Assembly (NCBI RefSeq): GCF_900109945.1
Contig: NZ_FOBX01000005.1
Span: 186,001-250,000 of the forward strand
Source of the DNA: Bradyrhizobium sp. OK095
GTDB lineage: Bacteria > Pseudomonadota > Alphaproteobacteria > Rhizobiales > Xanthobacteraceae
Length of the DNA stretch: 64,000 bases
Reading direction: 5' to 3'
This document shows positions 27,882-36,679 of this stretch, piece by piece. Under the pieces are notes generated by a model. That model was not told the DNA's origin. It was given only the letters and a program-made list of their open reading frames with translations, and ran no database searches. The stretch's first letter is position 1. Each line of letters opens with the position of its first letter. Both the position numbers and the translations under genes were made by a program.

Positions 27882-29090
27882 CTAACCCAGAGTCTCGACC
27901 AGGCGGTGCAGCGCTGCCGCCGTGGTCTCGCCATCCTGCACCAGCGCGAGGCGAATGTAGCCCGCACCGGGATTGAAGCCGTCAGGCTGTTGCCGCGCCA
28001 AAAAGCTGCCGGGCACCACGCGCACGCCTGCTTCCTTGAAGAGTTTTAGGCACACCGACACGTCGTCGCCGAGCTCAGACGTGTTGAGCCAGACGCAGAA
28101 GCCGCCGTCGGGCCGGCGATAGCCGTAACGATTGCCGATGATCTGGTCGGCGAGATCGAACTTGATCCGGTAGAGCCGGCGGTTCTCCTCGACATGTGCT
28201 TCGTCGCCATAGGCAACGGTCGCGACATGCTGGAGCGGCACCGGCACCTGGGGCGCTGCGATATTGCGCAGCTCGAGGAACATGCCGATGAACTTCTTGT
28301 CGCCGGCGGCAAAGCCGACGCGCAGGCCCGGGAGGTTGGAGCGCTTCGACAGCGATTGGAACGCAGCCACGCGGGTGAAGTCGGGGCCGGCGCATTCGAG
28401 TGCGCTGCCGGGGGCTTCGCGGGTGTAAATCTCGGAGTAGCACTCGTCGCTGAGGATCATGAAGTTGTAGCGATCGGCGAGTTGCTTCAACCGCCTGAAA
28501 TAATCGGGCTTGGCGACGGAGCCTTGCGGATTGGCGGGCGAGGCCAGATAGAACGCCACGGTGCGCGCCAGCGTCGCTTCGTCGATGGCGTCGAGATCGG
28601 GCAGGAAGCCGTTTTCGACCGTGGTCGGCAGATAGACCGGCTCGCAGGCCGCGGCGCCGGCGCCGGCACCATAGACCGGATAGAACGGGTTCGGCATCAG
28701 GATGGCGGGCTTGCCGGGGCGCGGGCCGACATAGCGCGCGGCCGCGATCGCGGCGAGGAACAGCCCCTCGCGGCTGCCATTGAGGACGAGAATCTCGGTC
28801 TTGGGGTCGAGCGGCCGCGGCAGCTGGAAGCGCGACGACAGCCAGGCGCTGGCCGCGTTGCGGAACGGCTCGGTTCCTTGGTTCATCGGGTAGCGGCCGA
28901 AATCGGCGATGTGCTTGGCCAGCACCGGGCCGACGAAATCAGGCACGGGATGCTGGGGCTCGCCGACCGCGAGCGAAATCAGGGGCTTGCCCGGCTGATG
29001 CGGGGCCAGCAGCTCGTTCAGCCGGACGAAGGGCGAGCGCTCGCTATCGGAGCTTCCACTGGCCTGCGGCGCACGGGATGAAGCGGTCAT
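27882..29090 (-). CDS. PLP-dependent aminotransferase, DapC-like (succinyldiaminopimelate transaminase)
   Basis: Class I/II fold-type I aminotransferase, 402 residues. The NGSREGLFLAA block and the PLP-lysine segment SLSKRSNLPGLRVGF are typical of DapC, which makes N-succinyl-LL-diaminopimelate for lysine and peptidoglycan synthesis. The match is from memory, and other aminotransferases share parts of it. The ATG at 29090 fits a short leader. ATG 29096 is an alternative. It lies upstream of ftsK, a typical order in Bradyrhizobium-like genomes. Confidence 0.85.
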   Translation of the reverse strand: MTASSRAPQASGSSDSERSPFVRLNELLAPHQPGKPLISLAVGEPQHPVPDFVGPVLAKHIADFGRYPMNQGTEPFRNAASAWLSSRFQLPRPLDPKTEILVLNGSREGLFLAAIAAARYVGPRPGKPAILMPNPFYPVYGAGAGAAACEPVYLPTTVENGFLPDLDAIDEATLARTVAFYLASPANPQGSVAKPDYFRRLKQLADRYNFMILSDECYSEIYTREAPGSALECAGPDFTRVAAFQSLSKRSNLPGLRVGFAAGDKKFIGMFLELRNIAAPQVPVPLQHVATVAYGDEAHVEENRRLYRIKFDLADQIIGNRYGYRRPDGGFCVWLNTSELGDDVSVCLKLFKEAGVRVVPGSFLARQQPDGFNPGAGYIRLALVQDGETTAAALHRLVETLG

Positions 29091-29321
29091 GACCATTCTG
29101 GACGCCAGCACTCTTGGAACAGCCGGTCGCACCAAGGCGCCGGCGGGAAGCGGTTCAGTTCACCATAGATAGGGCGAGGTTAAGACGCGATTAACCATCG
29201 GCTGGCCGGTCCGTCCAGTGCGGGAATATTGAGGCCGGATAACAACGGGATGCGAGGCCCTCGCTTCTCATTGCACACGGCTCTTGATCGTGATCCTGCG
29301 GGGAACGTGGAGTTTCAGCGA

Positions 29322-29410
29322 CGTCATGGCCGTGGGCCTGTCCCGGCCATCCACGGCCTCTCCTGCCGCGCTCAAGAACGTGGATGCCCGGGACAAGCCC
29401 GGGCATGACG
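29322..29410. repeat. Palindromic intergenic repeat, family C (CGTCATG...CATGACG)
   Basis: Outer arms CGTCATG and CATGACG enclose inner arms at 29340-29355 and 29379-29394 that match as inverses in 15 of 16 positions (GTCCCGGCCATCCACG type). It occupies most of the 342-bp gap between the aminotransferase gene start and the GFA gene. The rest of that gap shows no gene. Confidence 0.85.
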
Positions 29411-29432
29411 AGTCCCGCAATGTTTGGAGCGC

Positions 29433-29837
29433 TCAGTGCCCCGGCAGCTTCTCGAACGTCGCCATGCCTGCGGGAATGGTGTGAAAATCCTGGCTGTCGC
29501 AGGTGTAGATCGCCATCTGCGGGTGGAACTGCTTTGGTTCGTCCAGCGTGCCGACCTTCAGGATCGCTGCCGGCAATCCCGGAACCTTGGTCACCAGATG
29601 CGTGCCGCATTCGGCGCAGAATTCGCGCGTCACGGCGCGCTCGAGGTCCTTGCGGGTGAATTGCTTGGGTTGTCCGGTGATGTAGCTGAAGCCGGCCGCC
29701 GGCATTGCGATGAAGGTGTTGGGCGCACCGCCCGAGATGTACTGGCACTCGCGGCAATGACATTGGGCCTGCATCATCGCATCGCCCTCGGCGACATAGC
29801 GCACTTCGCCGCAATAGCATCCGCCTTCCAAATGCAT
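29433..29837 (-). CDS. GFA-family (CENP-V/GFA domain) zinc-binding protein
   Basis: A 134-residue zinc-binding protein. The cysteine pattern CYCGEVRY, CHCRECQ and FCAECGTHL is that of the GFA family, named after glutathione-dependent formaldehyde-activating enzyme but with mostly unknown functions. The ATG at 29837 has a strong GGGAGG on its upstream side, which decides against the open frame that extends to 30122. Nothing in its neighbours points to formaldehyde metabolism. Confidence 0.9.
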   Translation of the reverse strand: MHLEGGCYCGEVRYVAEGDAMMQAQCHCRECQYISGGAPNTFIAMPAAGFSYITGQPKQFTRKDLERAVTREFCAECGTHLVTKVPGLPAAILKVGTLDEPKQFHPQMAIYTCDSQDFHTIPAGMATFEKLPGH

Positions 29838-29924
29838 GACGACCTCCCTGTTTATTGTTCGTTGTGGTCGGTATTTCTGCGCCGGCAATCTGGAATGGCA
29901 ATCTTTTTCTTCTGCGCGCGAGAC

Positions 29925-29960
29925 AAAAAGAAAGGGGCTCCAACTTGCGCTGGAGCCCCT
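29925..29960 (-). terminator. Intrinsic terminator after amtB
   Basis: Read leftward, AGGGGCTCCA (29960-29951) pairs perfectly with TGGAGCCCCT (29942-29933) around an 8-nt loop. A T-rich tract (TTCTTTTTGTC on the minus strand) follows. It ends the glnK-amtB operon 83 bp after the amtB stop. Confidence 0.93.
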
Positions 29961-30042
29961 CAACGGTCGGGGCATTGCCGGGTATGTGCCCAAACCGTAG
30001 TTGTGGACGCGGCCCCGAGGAGAGCCGCGCCCGGGAGGATCG

Positions 30043-31491
30043 TTACATGTTGTAAGCGCGCTCGGTGTGCTCGGTGATGTCGAGACCTTCACGCTCGGTC
30101 TCGACATTGGCGCGGAGGCCAACGATCACATCGACGACCTTGTAGAGGATCGCCGAACCGACGCCCGACCACACCAGCGTGGTGCAGACGGCTTCGATCT
30201 GCGAGATCATCTGCGCGGTGAAGTCGTAATCGGCAACCTTCGGCGGGATCGCCGTGTAGTCGATGATGCCTGCACCACCCAGAGCCGGGTTCACCAGGAT
30301 GCCGGTGCCGAGGGCGCCGATGATGCCACCGATGCAGTGCACGCCGAACACGTCGAGCGAGTCATCGTAGCCGAGCGCGTTCTTCACGACGGTGCAGAAG
30401 AACAGGCAGACCACGCCGACCACGAGACCGAGGACGATCGCACCCATCACGCCGGAGAAACCGGCGGCGGGGGTGACGGCCACGAGACCCGCGACAGCGC
30501 CGGAGATGACGCCGAGGACCGACGGGTGCCCCTTGATGATCCACTCCGCGAACATCCACGACAGCGCGGCGGCTGCGGTGGCGACGAAGGAGTTGGTCAT
30601 GGCAAGCGCAGCGCCGCCGTTGGCTTCGAGGTTGGAGCCGGCGTTGAAGCCGAACCAGCCGACCCAGAGCAGCGAGGCGCCGATCATCGACATGGTCAGC
30701 GAGTGCGGAGCCATCAGCTCCTTGCCGTAGCCGGTGCGCTTGCCGATCAGCAGAGCGCCGACGAGACCTGCAATGCCGGCGTTGATGTGCACCACGGTGC
30801 CGCCAGCGAAGTCGATCGCGCCCTTCTTGAAGATCCAGCCGGCGTCGGCGTTGATCTCGTCGAGCTTGGCCTGAGCCGCGGTCTTCGCCGCTCCATCAGC
30901 CGCAGCAGCGAGAGCCTTGGCTGCATCCTGGATCGCGTCCGGGCCGGGCCAGTACCAAACCATGTGCGCGATCGGGAAGTAGATCAGCGTGACCCAGAGC
31001 GGGATGAAGAGAGCGATCGCCGAGAACTTCATGCGCTCGGCGAAGGCGCCGACGATGAGGGCGGGCGTGATCGCGGCGAAGGTCATCTGGAAGCACATAT
31101 AGATGAGCTCCGAGATGTTGGCGTCGACCGAGAAGGTCGCGGCCTTCGAGTCGGTGGTGACGCCCATCATGAAGGCCTTGGAGAAGCCGCCGATGAAGTC
31201 GGAACCGCCGGTGAAAGCGAGGCTGTAGCCGTACACAGCCCAGATCACGGTGACGACGCAGACGGTGTAGAACACCTGCATCAGCACGGAGAGCATGTTC
31301 TTGGAACGGACGAGGCCGCCGTAGAACAGCGCGAGGCCGGGGATGGTCATCAACAGCACGAGCACTGTCGATGTCAGCATCCAGGCGTTGTCTCCCTTGT
31401 TGACCGTTGGCTCGGCATAGGCTGCGGTCGCAGCGAACAGGCCGACTGCGAGAGCCGCCAATCCCGCGCCATAGGGACGCTTAAACGTCAT
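30043..31491 (-). CDS. amtB: Ammonium transporter AmtB (first copy)
   Basis: Trimeric inner-membrane ammonium channel regulated by PII. The 482-residue product has a cleavable signal peptide (ending AAYAEP), eleven hydrophobic helices, the conserved N-terminal TVLVLLMTIPGLALFYGGLVR and the DVFGVHCIGGIIGALGTG segment with a pore histidine. It is the downstream gene of the glnK-amtB operon (38 bp gap). It has an insertion, rich in alanine (AAKALAAAADGAAKTAAQ), between two helices that the second copy lacks. Confidence 0.96.
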   Translation of the reverse strand: MTFKRPYGAGLAALAVGLFAATAAYAEPTVNKGDNAWMLTSTVLVLLMTIPGLALFYGGLVRSKNMLSVLMQVFYTVCVVTVIWAVYGYSLAFTGGSDFIGGFSKAFMMGVTTDSKAATFSVDANISELIYMCFQMTFAAITPALIVGAFAERMKFSAIALFIPLWVTLIYFPIAHMVWYWPGPDAIQDAAKALAAAADGAAKTAAQAKLDEINADAGWIFKKGAIDFAGGTVVHINAGIAGLVGALLIGKRTGYGKELMAPHSLTMSMIGASLLWVGWFGFNAGSNLEANGGAALAMTNSFVATAAAALSWMFAEWIIKGHPSVLGVISGAVAGLVAVTPAAGFSGVMGAIVLGLVVGVVCLFFCTVVKNALGYDDSLDVFGVHCIGGIIGALGTGILVNPALGGAGIIDYTAIPPKVADYDFTAQMISQIEAVCTTLVWSGVGSAILYKVVDVIVGLRANVETEREGLDITEHTERAYNM

Positions 31492-31529
31492 ATTGTTTAC
31501 TCCTGATTGAATTTTGGTTGAGCACGAAA

Positions 31530-31868
31530 TCAGAGGGCCGCGGCATCGGCCTCGCCGGTGCGGATGCGAACCGCATGGTCGAGGTTGATGACGAAGATCT
31601 TGCCGTCACCGATCTGTCCGGTTTTCGCAGCGGACGTGATGGCGTCGATGGTCTTGTCGACCTGGTCGGAGGCGACAGCGACCTCGATCTTGATCTTGGG
31701 CAGGAAGCTCACGGCATATTCAGCGCCGCGATAGATTTCCGTATGGCCCTTCTGGCGGCCATATCCCTTGACTTCCGTCACCGTAAGACCGTGAACGCCG
31801 ATGGCGGTCAGGGCGTCACGGACTTCTTCCAGCTTGAATGGCTTGATAATCGCCATAACAATTTTCAT
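31530..31868 (-). CDS. glnK: PII nitrogen regulatory protein GlnK (first copy)
   Basis: PII proteins sense ATP/ADP and 2-oxoglutarate and plug AmtB when nitrogen is plentiful. The 112-residue length is exact. The T-loop [16 protein letters not shown] carries the uridylylation tyrosine (Y51). The ATG at 31868 gives the standard MKIVMAIIKP start; an upstream extension to 31931 is a shadow. A sigma-54-like promoter lies upstream at 31975-31990. It is about 75 percent identical by eye to the copy at 35091. Confidence 0.96.
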   Translation of the reverse strand: MKIVMAIIKPFKLEEVRDALTAIGVHGLTVTEVKGYGRQKGHTEIYRGAEYAVSFLPKIKIEVAVASDQVDKTIDAITSAAKTGQIGDGKIFVINLDHAVRIRTGEADAAAL

Positions 31869-32314
31869 GGGTCCTATCCCCGCTTGGGCCCGGTCCGGAC
31901 GTGGCCGGGCGTTTCTCGACTGGTTCGCCACGAGGGAGAAAGTTCACTACGCGGGCACAGCCATGACCCATAGAATCAAATGCCGTGCCAGATCGGGCGG
32001 CTTGCCTAACGGACTATGAAAACGGGTGTTTTCGCGTTTGACGCGTATTGCTGCGCAGTGCGCCATTACGTCGCGCTCAATGCGTGACCATGACTGATTA
32101 AAATTAGGGCACGACAGGCTGCCGACACAATGCTGCTCACGCGTCGGGCAGCCCGAAGGTATCTGAATATAGGATGAGAGCCTTGCCGTGCTGCGAAATA
32201 TCGCGCACTTCGTGGTCGTGCTCACGGGATACGCGCAGATACGCGCAACAGATCGGCCGCCTTGAGCAGGATCACGCTTGCTGGAGGTATCCGGCTGGAG
32301 GCCGCTGTCGGCCA
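31869..32314. other. Intergenic region between glnK and clpP-like gene
   Basis: A 446-bp stretch between two leftward genes. It holds the sigma-54-like promoter listed below. I see no convincing gene elsewhere. A plus-strand frame (32174-32962) is an antisense shadow of the downstream clpP-like gene. Confidence 0.5.
31975..31990 (-). promoter_or_regulatory. Near-consensus sigma-54 promoter of glnK-amtB
   Basis: On the minus strand the sequence TGGCACGGCATTTGAT matches the -24 element (TGGCACG) exactly with correct 4-bp spacing to TTGA, where consensus is TTGC. The -12 change (C to A) is a weak point. The position, about 100 bp upstream of glnK, fits nitrogen-controlled NtrC/RpoN expression, the usual control of glnK-amtB. 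Confidence 0.5.
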
Positions 32315-32917
32315 TCAGGCGGCGTCGCGCTCCGCAAACACCCGGTCGATCAGTCCCCATTCGACCCCCTGCTGCGCGGTCATGAAGTGGTCGCGGTCCA
32401 GGGTCCGTTCCACCTCCTCCTCACGGCGCCCGCAATGTTGCGCGTAGAGCCGGATGAGGCGCCGTTTGGTTTCCTGCATTTCGGTGGCGTGGATCAGGAT
32501 GTCGGACGCCTGGCCCTGGAAGCCGCCGAGCGGCTGATGCACGTGAAGGCTCGCATTGGGCAGCGCGGCGCGGTGACCGGGCTCGCCCGCCATCAGCAGG
32601 AACGAGCCCATGGAGCGCGCCGTGCCCATGCACAGCGTATGAACCGGCGCCTTGATGAACTGCATGGTGTCGTACATCGCGAGACCAGAGGTGACCACGC
32701 CGCCATAGGAATTGATGTAGAGATTGATCGGCTTATGCGGATTCTCCGCTTCCAGGAACAGCAGTTGCGCGCAGACGAGGCCCGACATCGCGTCATTGAC
32801 CTCGCCGTTGAGGAAGATGATGCGCTCGCGCAGCAGCCGCGAGTAGATGTCGAAGGATCGTTCGCCGCGGGCGGATTGTTCGACAACCATAGGGACGAGC
32901 TGAAGCATGTCGCGCAT
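32315..32917 (-). CDS. ATP-dependent Clp protease proteolytic subunit paralogue (ClpP-like)
   Basis: The 200-residue product resembles Clp[21 protein letters not shown], a conserved serine in the [11 protein letters not shown] segment (Ser of the triad), [12 protein letters not shown] (His) and LDRDHFMTA (Asp). The usual INSPGG reads INSYGG here. The start codon ATG at 32917 has GGAGG just upstream. No clpX or lon lies beside it, whereas the main clpP is normally next to clpX, so this is probably a second, accessory ClpP. Confidence 0.9.
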   Translation of the reverse strand: MRDMLQLVPMVVEQSARGERSFDIYSRLLRERIIFLNGEVNDAMSGLVCAQLLFLEAENPHKPINLYINSYGGVVTSGLAMYDTMQFIKAPVHTLCMGTARSMGSFLLMAGEPGHRAALPNASLHVHQPLGGFQGQASDILIHATEMQETKRRLIRLYAQHCGRREEEVERTLDRDHFMTAQQGVEWGLIDRVFAERDAA

Positions 32918-32958
32918 CGGCGACCTCCATGTCTGCAGGGGATGAAGTCTGTTTGCTG

Positions 32959-33312
32959 TTAGGCGGCGAGCATCAGGCAGCAATTGGCGTTGGCCGCCTG
33001 CGGCAGCTTTGTTTGATCGTCGCAGGCTTGCTGGATGATGCGGAAGCGGGTGCCGCCGTCCTCGTTCGGCTCGATCCGGAAGATGACGTGGCTTTCGCGA
33101 AACGGCGGTTCGGAATCGCGAAGCCGGAAGCGCACCTCTTCGCCTGCGATCGATGATTCCGGTTCGGCGCCTGCGAGGTCACAATCCGGCAGCCAGCGCT
33201 CGCGCAAAGCCGGAATGGTTACGGCGCGCCAGACTTTTGCCGGCGGTGCATCGAATTCATATTCGAGCACGAGGGTAGCGCCGGGGCGATCAGGCTTCAC
33301 AGCGTCGCTCAT
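32959..33312 (-). CDS. SRPBCC/AHSA1-like domain protein
   Basis: A 117-residue START/AHSA1-fold protein, recognisable by [19 protein letters not shown] and the C-terminal beta strand pattern. Such proteins next to an ArsR regulator are common in many bacteria and probably bind or modify hydrophobic ligands; function is unproven. It overlaps the arsR-type gene by 4 bp (33309-33312), so the two are translationally coupled. ATG at 33312 fits. It ends with a cysteine pair and a short tail. Confidence 0.85.
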   Translation of the reverse strand: MSDAVKPDRPGATLVLEYEFDAPPAKVWRAVTIPALRERWLPDCDLAGAEPESSIAGEEVRFRLRDSEPPFRESHVIFRIEPNEDGGTRFRIIQQACDDQTKLPQAANANCCLMLAA

Positions 33313-33623
33313 TGATCCATATCCTTCAAGAGATCGGCGAGTGCGTCCATGCGCTTCGGCCAATAGGCGCGGTAGCGCGCAAGCCAAGCCCCGATGGCGA
33401 CGATTCCTTCGGGATCGACTTCGTAATTCACAAAGCGGCCCTGCCGCTGTTCGCGCACCAGGCCTGCTGAGCGCAGCACCGCGAGATGCTGCGACATCGC
33501 CGGTTGGCTGATCTCGAGCCCGTCGCGCAAGGTGCTGGCGTTCAGGCTTCCGCCAGCGAGCTTCTCAAAGACCTTGCGGCGCGTCGGGTCGGCCAGCGCC
33601 TTGAAGATGTCGGCTTCGATCAT
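33309..33623 (-). CDS. ArsR/SmtB-family transcriptional regulator
   Basis: A 104-residue winged-helix repressor (FKALADPTRRKVFEKL, then DNA-binding helices around EISQPAMSQHLAVLRSAGLV). It lacks the CXC metal motif in the expected helix, so it is probably not a metal sensor but a regulator of the co-transcribed SRPBCC gene. A perfect 28-bp palindrome lies just upstream at 33626-33653, surely its operator. Confidence 0.95.
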   Translation of the reverse strand: MIEADIFKALADPTRRKVFEKLAGGSLNASTLRDGLEISQPAMSQHLAVLRSAGLVREQRQGRFVNYEVDPEGIVAIGAWLARYRAYWPKRMDALADLLKDMDQ

Positions 33624-33625
33624 GG

Positions 33626-33653
33626 CGACACATAAGCACGTGCTTATGTGTCG
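33626..33653. promoter_or_regulatory. 28-bp perfect palindromic operator of the ArsR-type regulator
   Basis: Fourteen-base arms are perfect inverses around the centre CACGTG (33637-33642). Core text is ATAAGCACGTGCTTAT. It starts only 3 bp upstream of the ArsR ATG and so probably blocks transcription start when bound. ArsR-family regulators typically autoregulate through such sites. Confidence 0.9.
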
Positions 33654-33665
33654 TGCAAGCCCCGA

Positions 33666-34967
33666 TTACTGAAGAGCTTCGCCGTGCTGCGAAATGTCGA
33701 GCCCTTCGAGCTCATGCTCGCGCGATACACGCAGGGGCACGAACAGCGCGACCAGCTTGAGCAGCACAAAACTCACGCCCGCCGCCCAGACGAAAGTGAC
33801 GGCGACCCCGTAAACCTGGATCAGAAGCTGCTGCGGATGGCCCTCGATCAGGCCCGCCGTGCCGCCGATCGCACTGGTGGCGAACACGCCGGCCAGCAAG
33901 GTGCCGGTCAGGCCGCCGATACCGTGGACGCCGAACACGTCGAGCGAGTCGTCATAGTTGAAGCGGTGCTTCAGCCAGGTGCAGGCCCAGTAGCAGACCG
34001 CGCCTGCGATGATGCCGATGACGATGCCATGCCACGGCGCGACGAAGCCCGAGGCCGGCGTGATGGTGCCGAGGCCGGCCACTGCGCCGGAGATCATGCC
34101 AAGCACCGAGGGCTTGCGCCGCGTCGACCATTCGATCGCGCCCCAGGTCAGCGCGCCGGAGCAAGCCGCAAGATGCGTCGCGATGATAGCCAGCACTGCG
34201 CGCGAATTGGCCGCGCCCGCCGAACCGCCATTGAAGCCGAACCAGCCGACCCACAGCAGGCCGGTGCCCATCACCGCGAGCGACAGATCGAACGGCGAGA
34301 GATTTTCGGTGCCGTAGCCATGGCGGCGCCCCATCACCTTGGCCGCCACGAGGCCGGCGGTGCCGGCCGACAGATGCACGACGAGGCCGCCGGCGAAATC
34401 CAGCACGCCCATGCTGGCGAGGAAGCCGCCGCCCCACACCCAATGCGCCAGCGGAATGTAGACGAAGATGAACCAGGCGACCGAGAACACGAGATAGGCG
34501 GAGAACCGCATGCGGTCGGCGACCGCGCCCGCGACCAGCGCCACCGTGATGATCGCAAACGTCATCTGGTACAGCATGAACAGCGCTTCCGGGATCGTCT
34601 TGGCCGCCGGATTGACGCTGTCCATCGTCATGCCCGCGAGGAACCAGCGATCGAGCGATCCGATCCACGGCCCGTCGCCGACGAAGCACAACGAATAGCC
34701 GAACGCGACCCAGAGAATCGAGATGATCGTCACGGCGGCAAGGCTCTGCGCCATGGTCGCGAGCACGTTCTTCTTGCGCACCATGCCGGAGTAGAACAGC
34801 GCGAGCCCGGGGATCGTCATCATCAGCACCAGCGCGGTGGCGACGATCATCCAGGCGGTGTCGGCGGTGTTGATTTGGGAATCCGCGGCGTAGGCGGGTG
34901 CGGCAATAGCCGACGCAAATCCGATTCCCGCAGCCATAGCAGCTGCGCGGCGCAACAATCCCGCCAT
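33666..34967 (-). CDS. amtB: Ammonium transporter AmtB (second copy)
   Basis: A second ammonium channel of 433 residues with signal peptide (ending AYAADS), hydrophobic helices and DVFGVHGIGGLTGTLLAGVF. It is shorter than the first copy because it lacks the alanine-rich insertion. Conserved pore segments (TAWMIVATALVLMMTIPGL) match. It follows the second glnK on the same strand with a gap of 123 bp that contains a repeat element. Only 12 bp separate its stop from the ArsR operator on the other side. Confidence 0.95.
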   Translation of the reverse strand: MAGLLRRAAAMAAGIGFASAIAAPAYAADSQINTADTAWMIVATALVLMMTIPGLALFYSGMVRKKNVLATMAQSLAAVTIISILWVAFGYSLCFVGDGPWIGSLDRWFLAGMTMDSVNPAAKTIPEALFMLYQMTFAIITVALVAGAVADRMRFSAYLVFSVAWFIFVYIPLAHWVWGGGFLASMGVLDFAGGLVVHLSAGTAGLVAAKVMGRRHGYGTENLSPFDLSLAVMGTGLLWVGWFGFNGGSAGAANSRAVLAIIATHLAACSGALTWGAIEWSTRRKPSVLGMISGAVAGLGTITPASGFVAPWHGIVIGIIAGAVCYWACTWLKHRFNYDDSLDVFGVHGIGGLTGTLLAGVFATSAIGGTAGLIEGHPQQLLIQVYGVAVTFVWAAGVSFVLLKLVALFVPLRVSREHELEGLDISQHGEALQ

Positions 34968-35033
34968 GTCGTTTCCCCCAGCAGTGATGACGTCGCACGC
35001 TTTGGCGTCGTTGCCCGGTGCGATCGAAGCAGA

Positions 35034-35077
35034 GCGTTTTCGAGCGAAGTGGATACCGGTTCGCGTGAAGAAAACGC
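35034..35077. repeat. Palindromic repeat element within the second glnK-amtB operon
   Basis: GCGTTTTC (35034-35041) and GAAAACGC (35070-35077) are inverted arms; inside, GCGAA (35044-35048) and TTCGC (35060-35064) nest. The text GAAGTGGATACCGG resembles a repeat common in Bradyrhizobium-like genomes. It lies between the glnK and amtB reading frames in the shared transcript. Confidence 0.8.
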
Positions 35078-35090
35078 GTCAAACAAAAGT

Positions 35091-35480
<390 letters not shown>

Positions 35481-35690
35481 TCAATCTGGCATCTTTCCGG
35501 GCAAATGGCATAAAAATGTTGCAGGTTGAAGCGGAAAAACGTTTGGCCAAGGGCGGTCGTGTGAACGGCCGCCTCTGTACAGGGCAGCGATTTGTCCATC
35601 ACAATGCATTTTTGGCATGGATGCAGTGAACCGAAGCGGTGAACCTAAGCGTCTCAGCCGGTACATAAGTATGTTTGAGGGGGACGTTTC

Positions 35691-36587
35691 ATGGCGAGCT
35701 GGTTCTACGCATCCGAGGGCAAACAGCAGGGGCCCTATCCGGACGGGCAATTCCGCGACCTGGTCGCGCAAGGGATTGTGCGCCCGGATACGCTGGTGTG
35801 GTCCGAGGGCATGGCCGGCTGGCAGAAAGCCGCCGAAATCCCCGGCCTGATCGGCGGCGGCGGTGCGCCCCCAATGATCCCGGCCGGCGGCCCGCCGATG
35901 ATGGGTGGCGGTGGCTATGGTAGCGTCGGCGGCGGAGGCGGATCGCTGACGGCTGATTTCGACCTGCTGGGCCTTTTCGGCCGGACCGTCGTTTTCGTGA
36001 TCGGCATGATCCTGGTCATTCCGGCGCCGTGGGTCGCGGTCTGGTTTTATCAATACATCACGTCGCACATTCGGGTGCCGGGCCGCCCGAACTTCGGCTT
36101 CGGCGGCCAGCCGATGGACATCTGGTGGGCGTTGATGGGCAACGCGCTGCTGACTTATGCCGGGGCCACCGGCATTTCCTACGCACCGCTCGTTGCGATG
36201 ATCATCAATGCGTTTCTCGCTTGGGTGATTCTCCGCTGGATCGTCGCCAATCTCACCTCAAATGGCGAACGGCTGCCGATCTCGTTCCAGGGCAGCGCGA
36301 TCAGCTATGTCGGCTGGTATCTTCTGATGCTCCTCTCGACCATCACCGTCATCGGCTGGGCCTGGGTGCTGGCGTACTGGATGCGCTGGATCTGCCGCAA
36401 CACCATGGGCACGCGGCGCGAGATCGCGTTCAACGGCACCGGCTGGCAGATCCTGTGGCGTACGGTGGTTTTCTCGCTCGCCTCGAGCTTCATCATCCCC
36501 ATTCCGTGGATGCTGCGCTGGTATGGCCGATGGTACGTGTCGCAATTCGCGCTCACCGATCGCGGCGCTGCCGCTCGCGGCTTCTGA
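35691..36587 (+). CDS. GYF_2 (DUF4339) plus DUF898-like membrane protein
   Basis: A 298-residue protein. Residues 1-55 form a GYF_2/DUF4339 domain (WFYASEGKQQGPYPDGQF, TLVWSEGMAGWQ), followed by a glycine/proline-rich linker (about 57-90), then about five hydrophobic segments with DUF898/YjgN-type features (NGERLPISFQGSAISYVGWY). GYF-like domains bind proline-rich peptides. The function is unknown. The ATG has GGGGGA upstream, so the start is firm. Monocistronic. Confidence 0.85.
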   Translation: MASWFYASEGKQQGPYPDGQFRDLVAQGIVRPDTLVWSEGMAGWQKAAEIPGLIGGGGAPPMIPAGGPPMMGGGGYGSVGGGGGSLTADFDLLGLFGRTVVFVIGMILVIPAPWVAVWFYQYITSHIRVPGRPNFGFGGQPMDIWWALMGNALLTYAGATGISYAPLVAMIINAFLAWVILRWIVANLTSNGERLPISFQGSAISYVGWYLLMLLSTITVIGWAWVLAYWMRWICRNTMGTRREIAFNGTGWQILWRTVVFSLASSFIIPIPWMLRWYGRWYVSQFALTDRGAAARGF

Positions 36588-36679
36588 TTACTTCCGCTCG
36601 CGCACGGAGCCTTTCAGCGCGAGCGGAGACCACCGCTATGGCATCCGACTTGCGGTCGTTCCCGGCCGCGCACGACGTC

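Noticed and set aside
30001..31506. A 501-codon frame antisense to amtB
   Set aside because: Antisense of membrane-protein codons gives a charged Asp/His/Arg-rich string, a known shadow effect.
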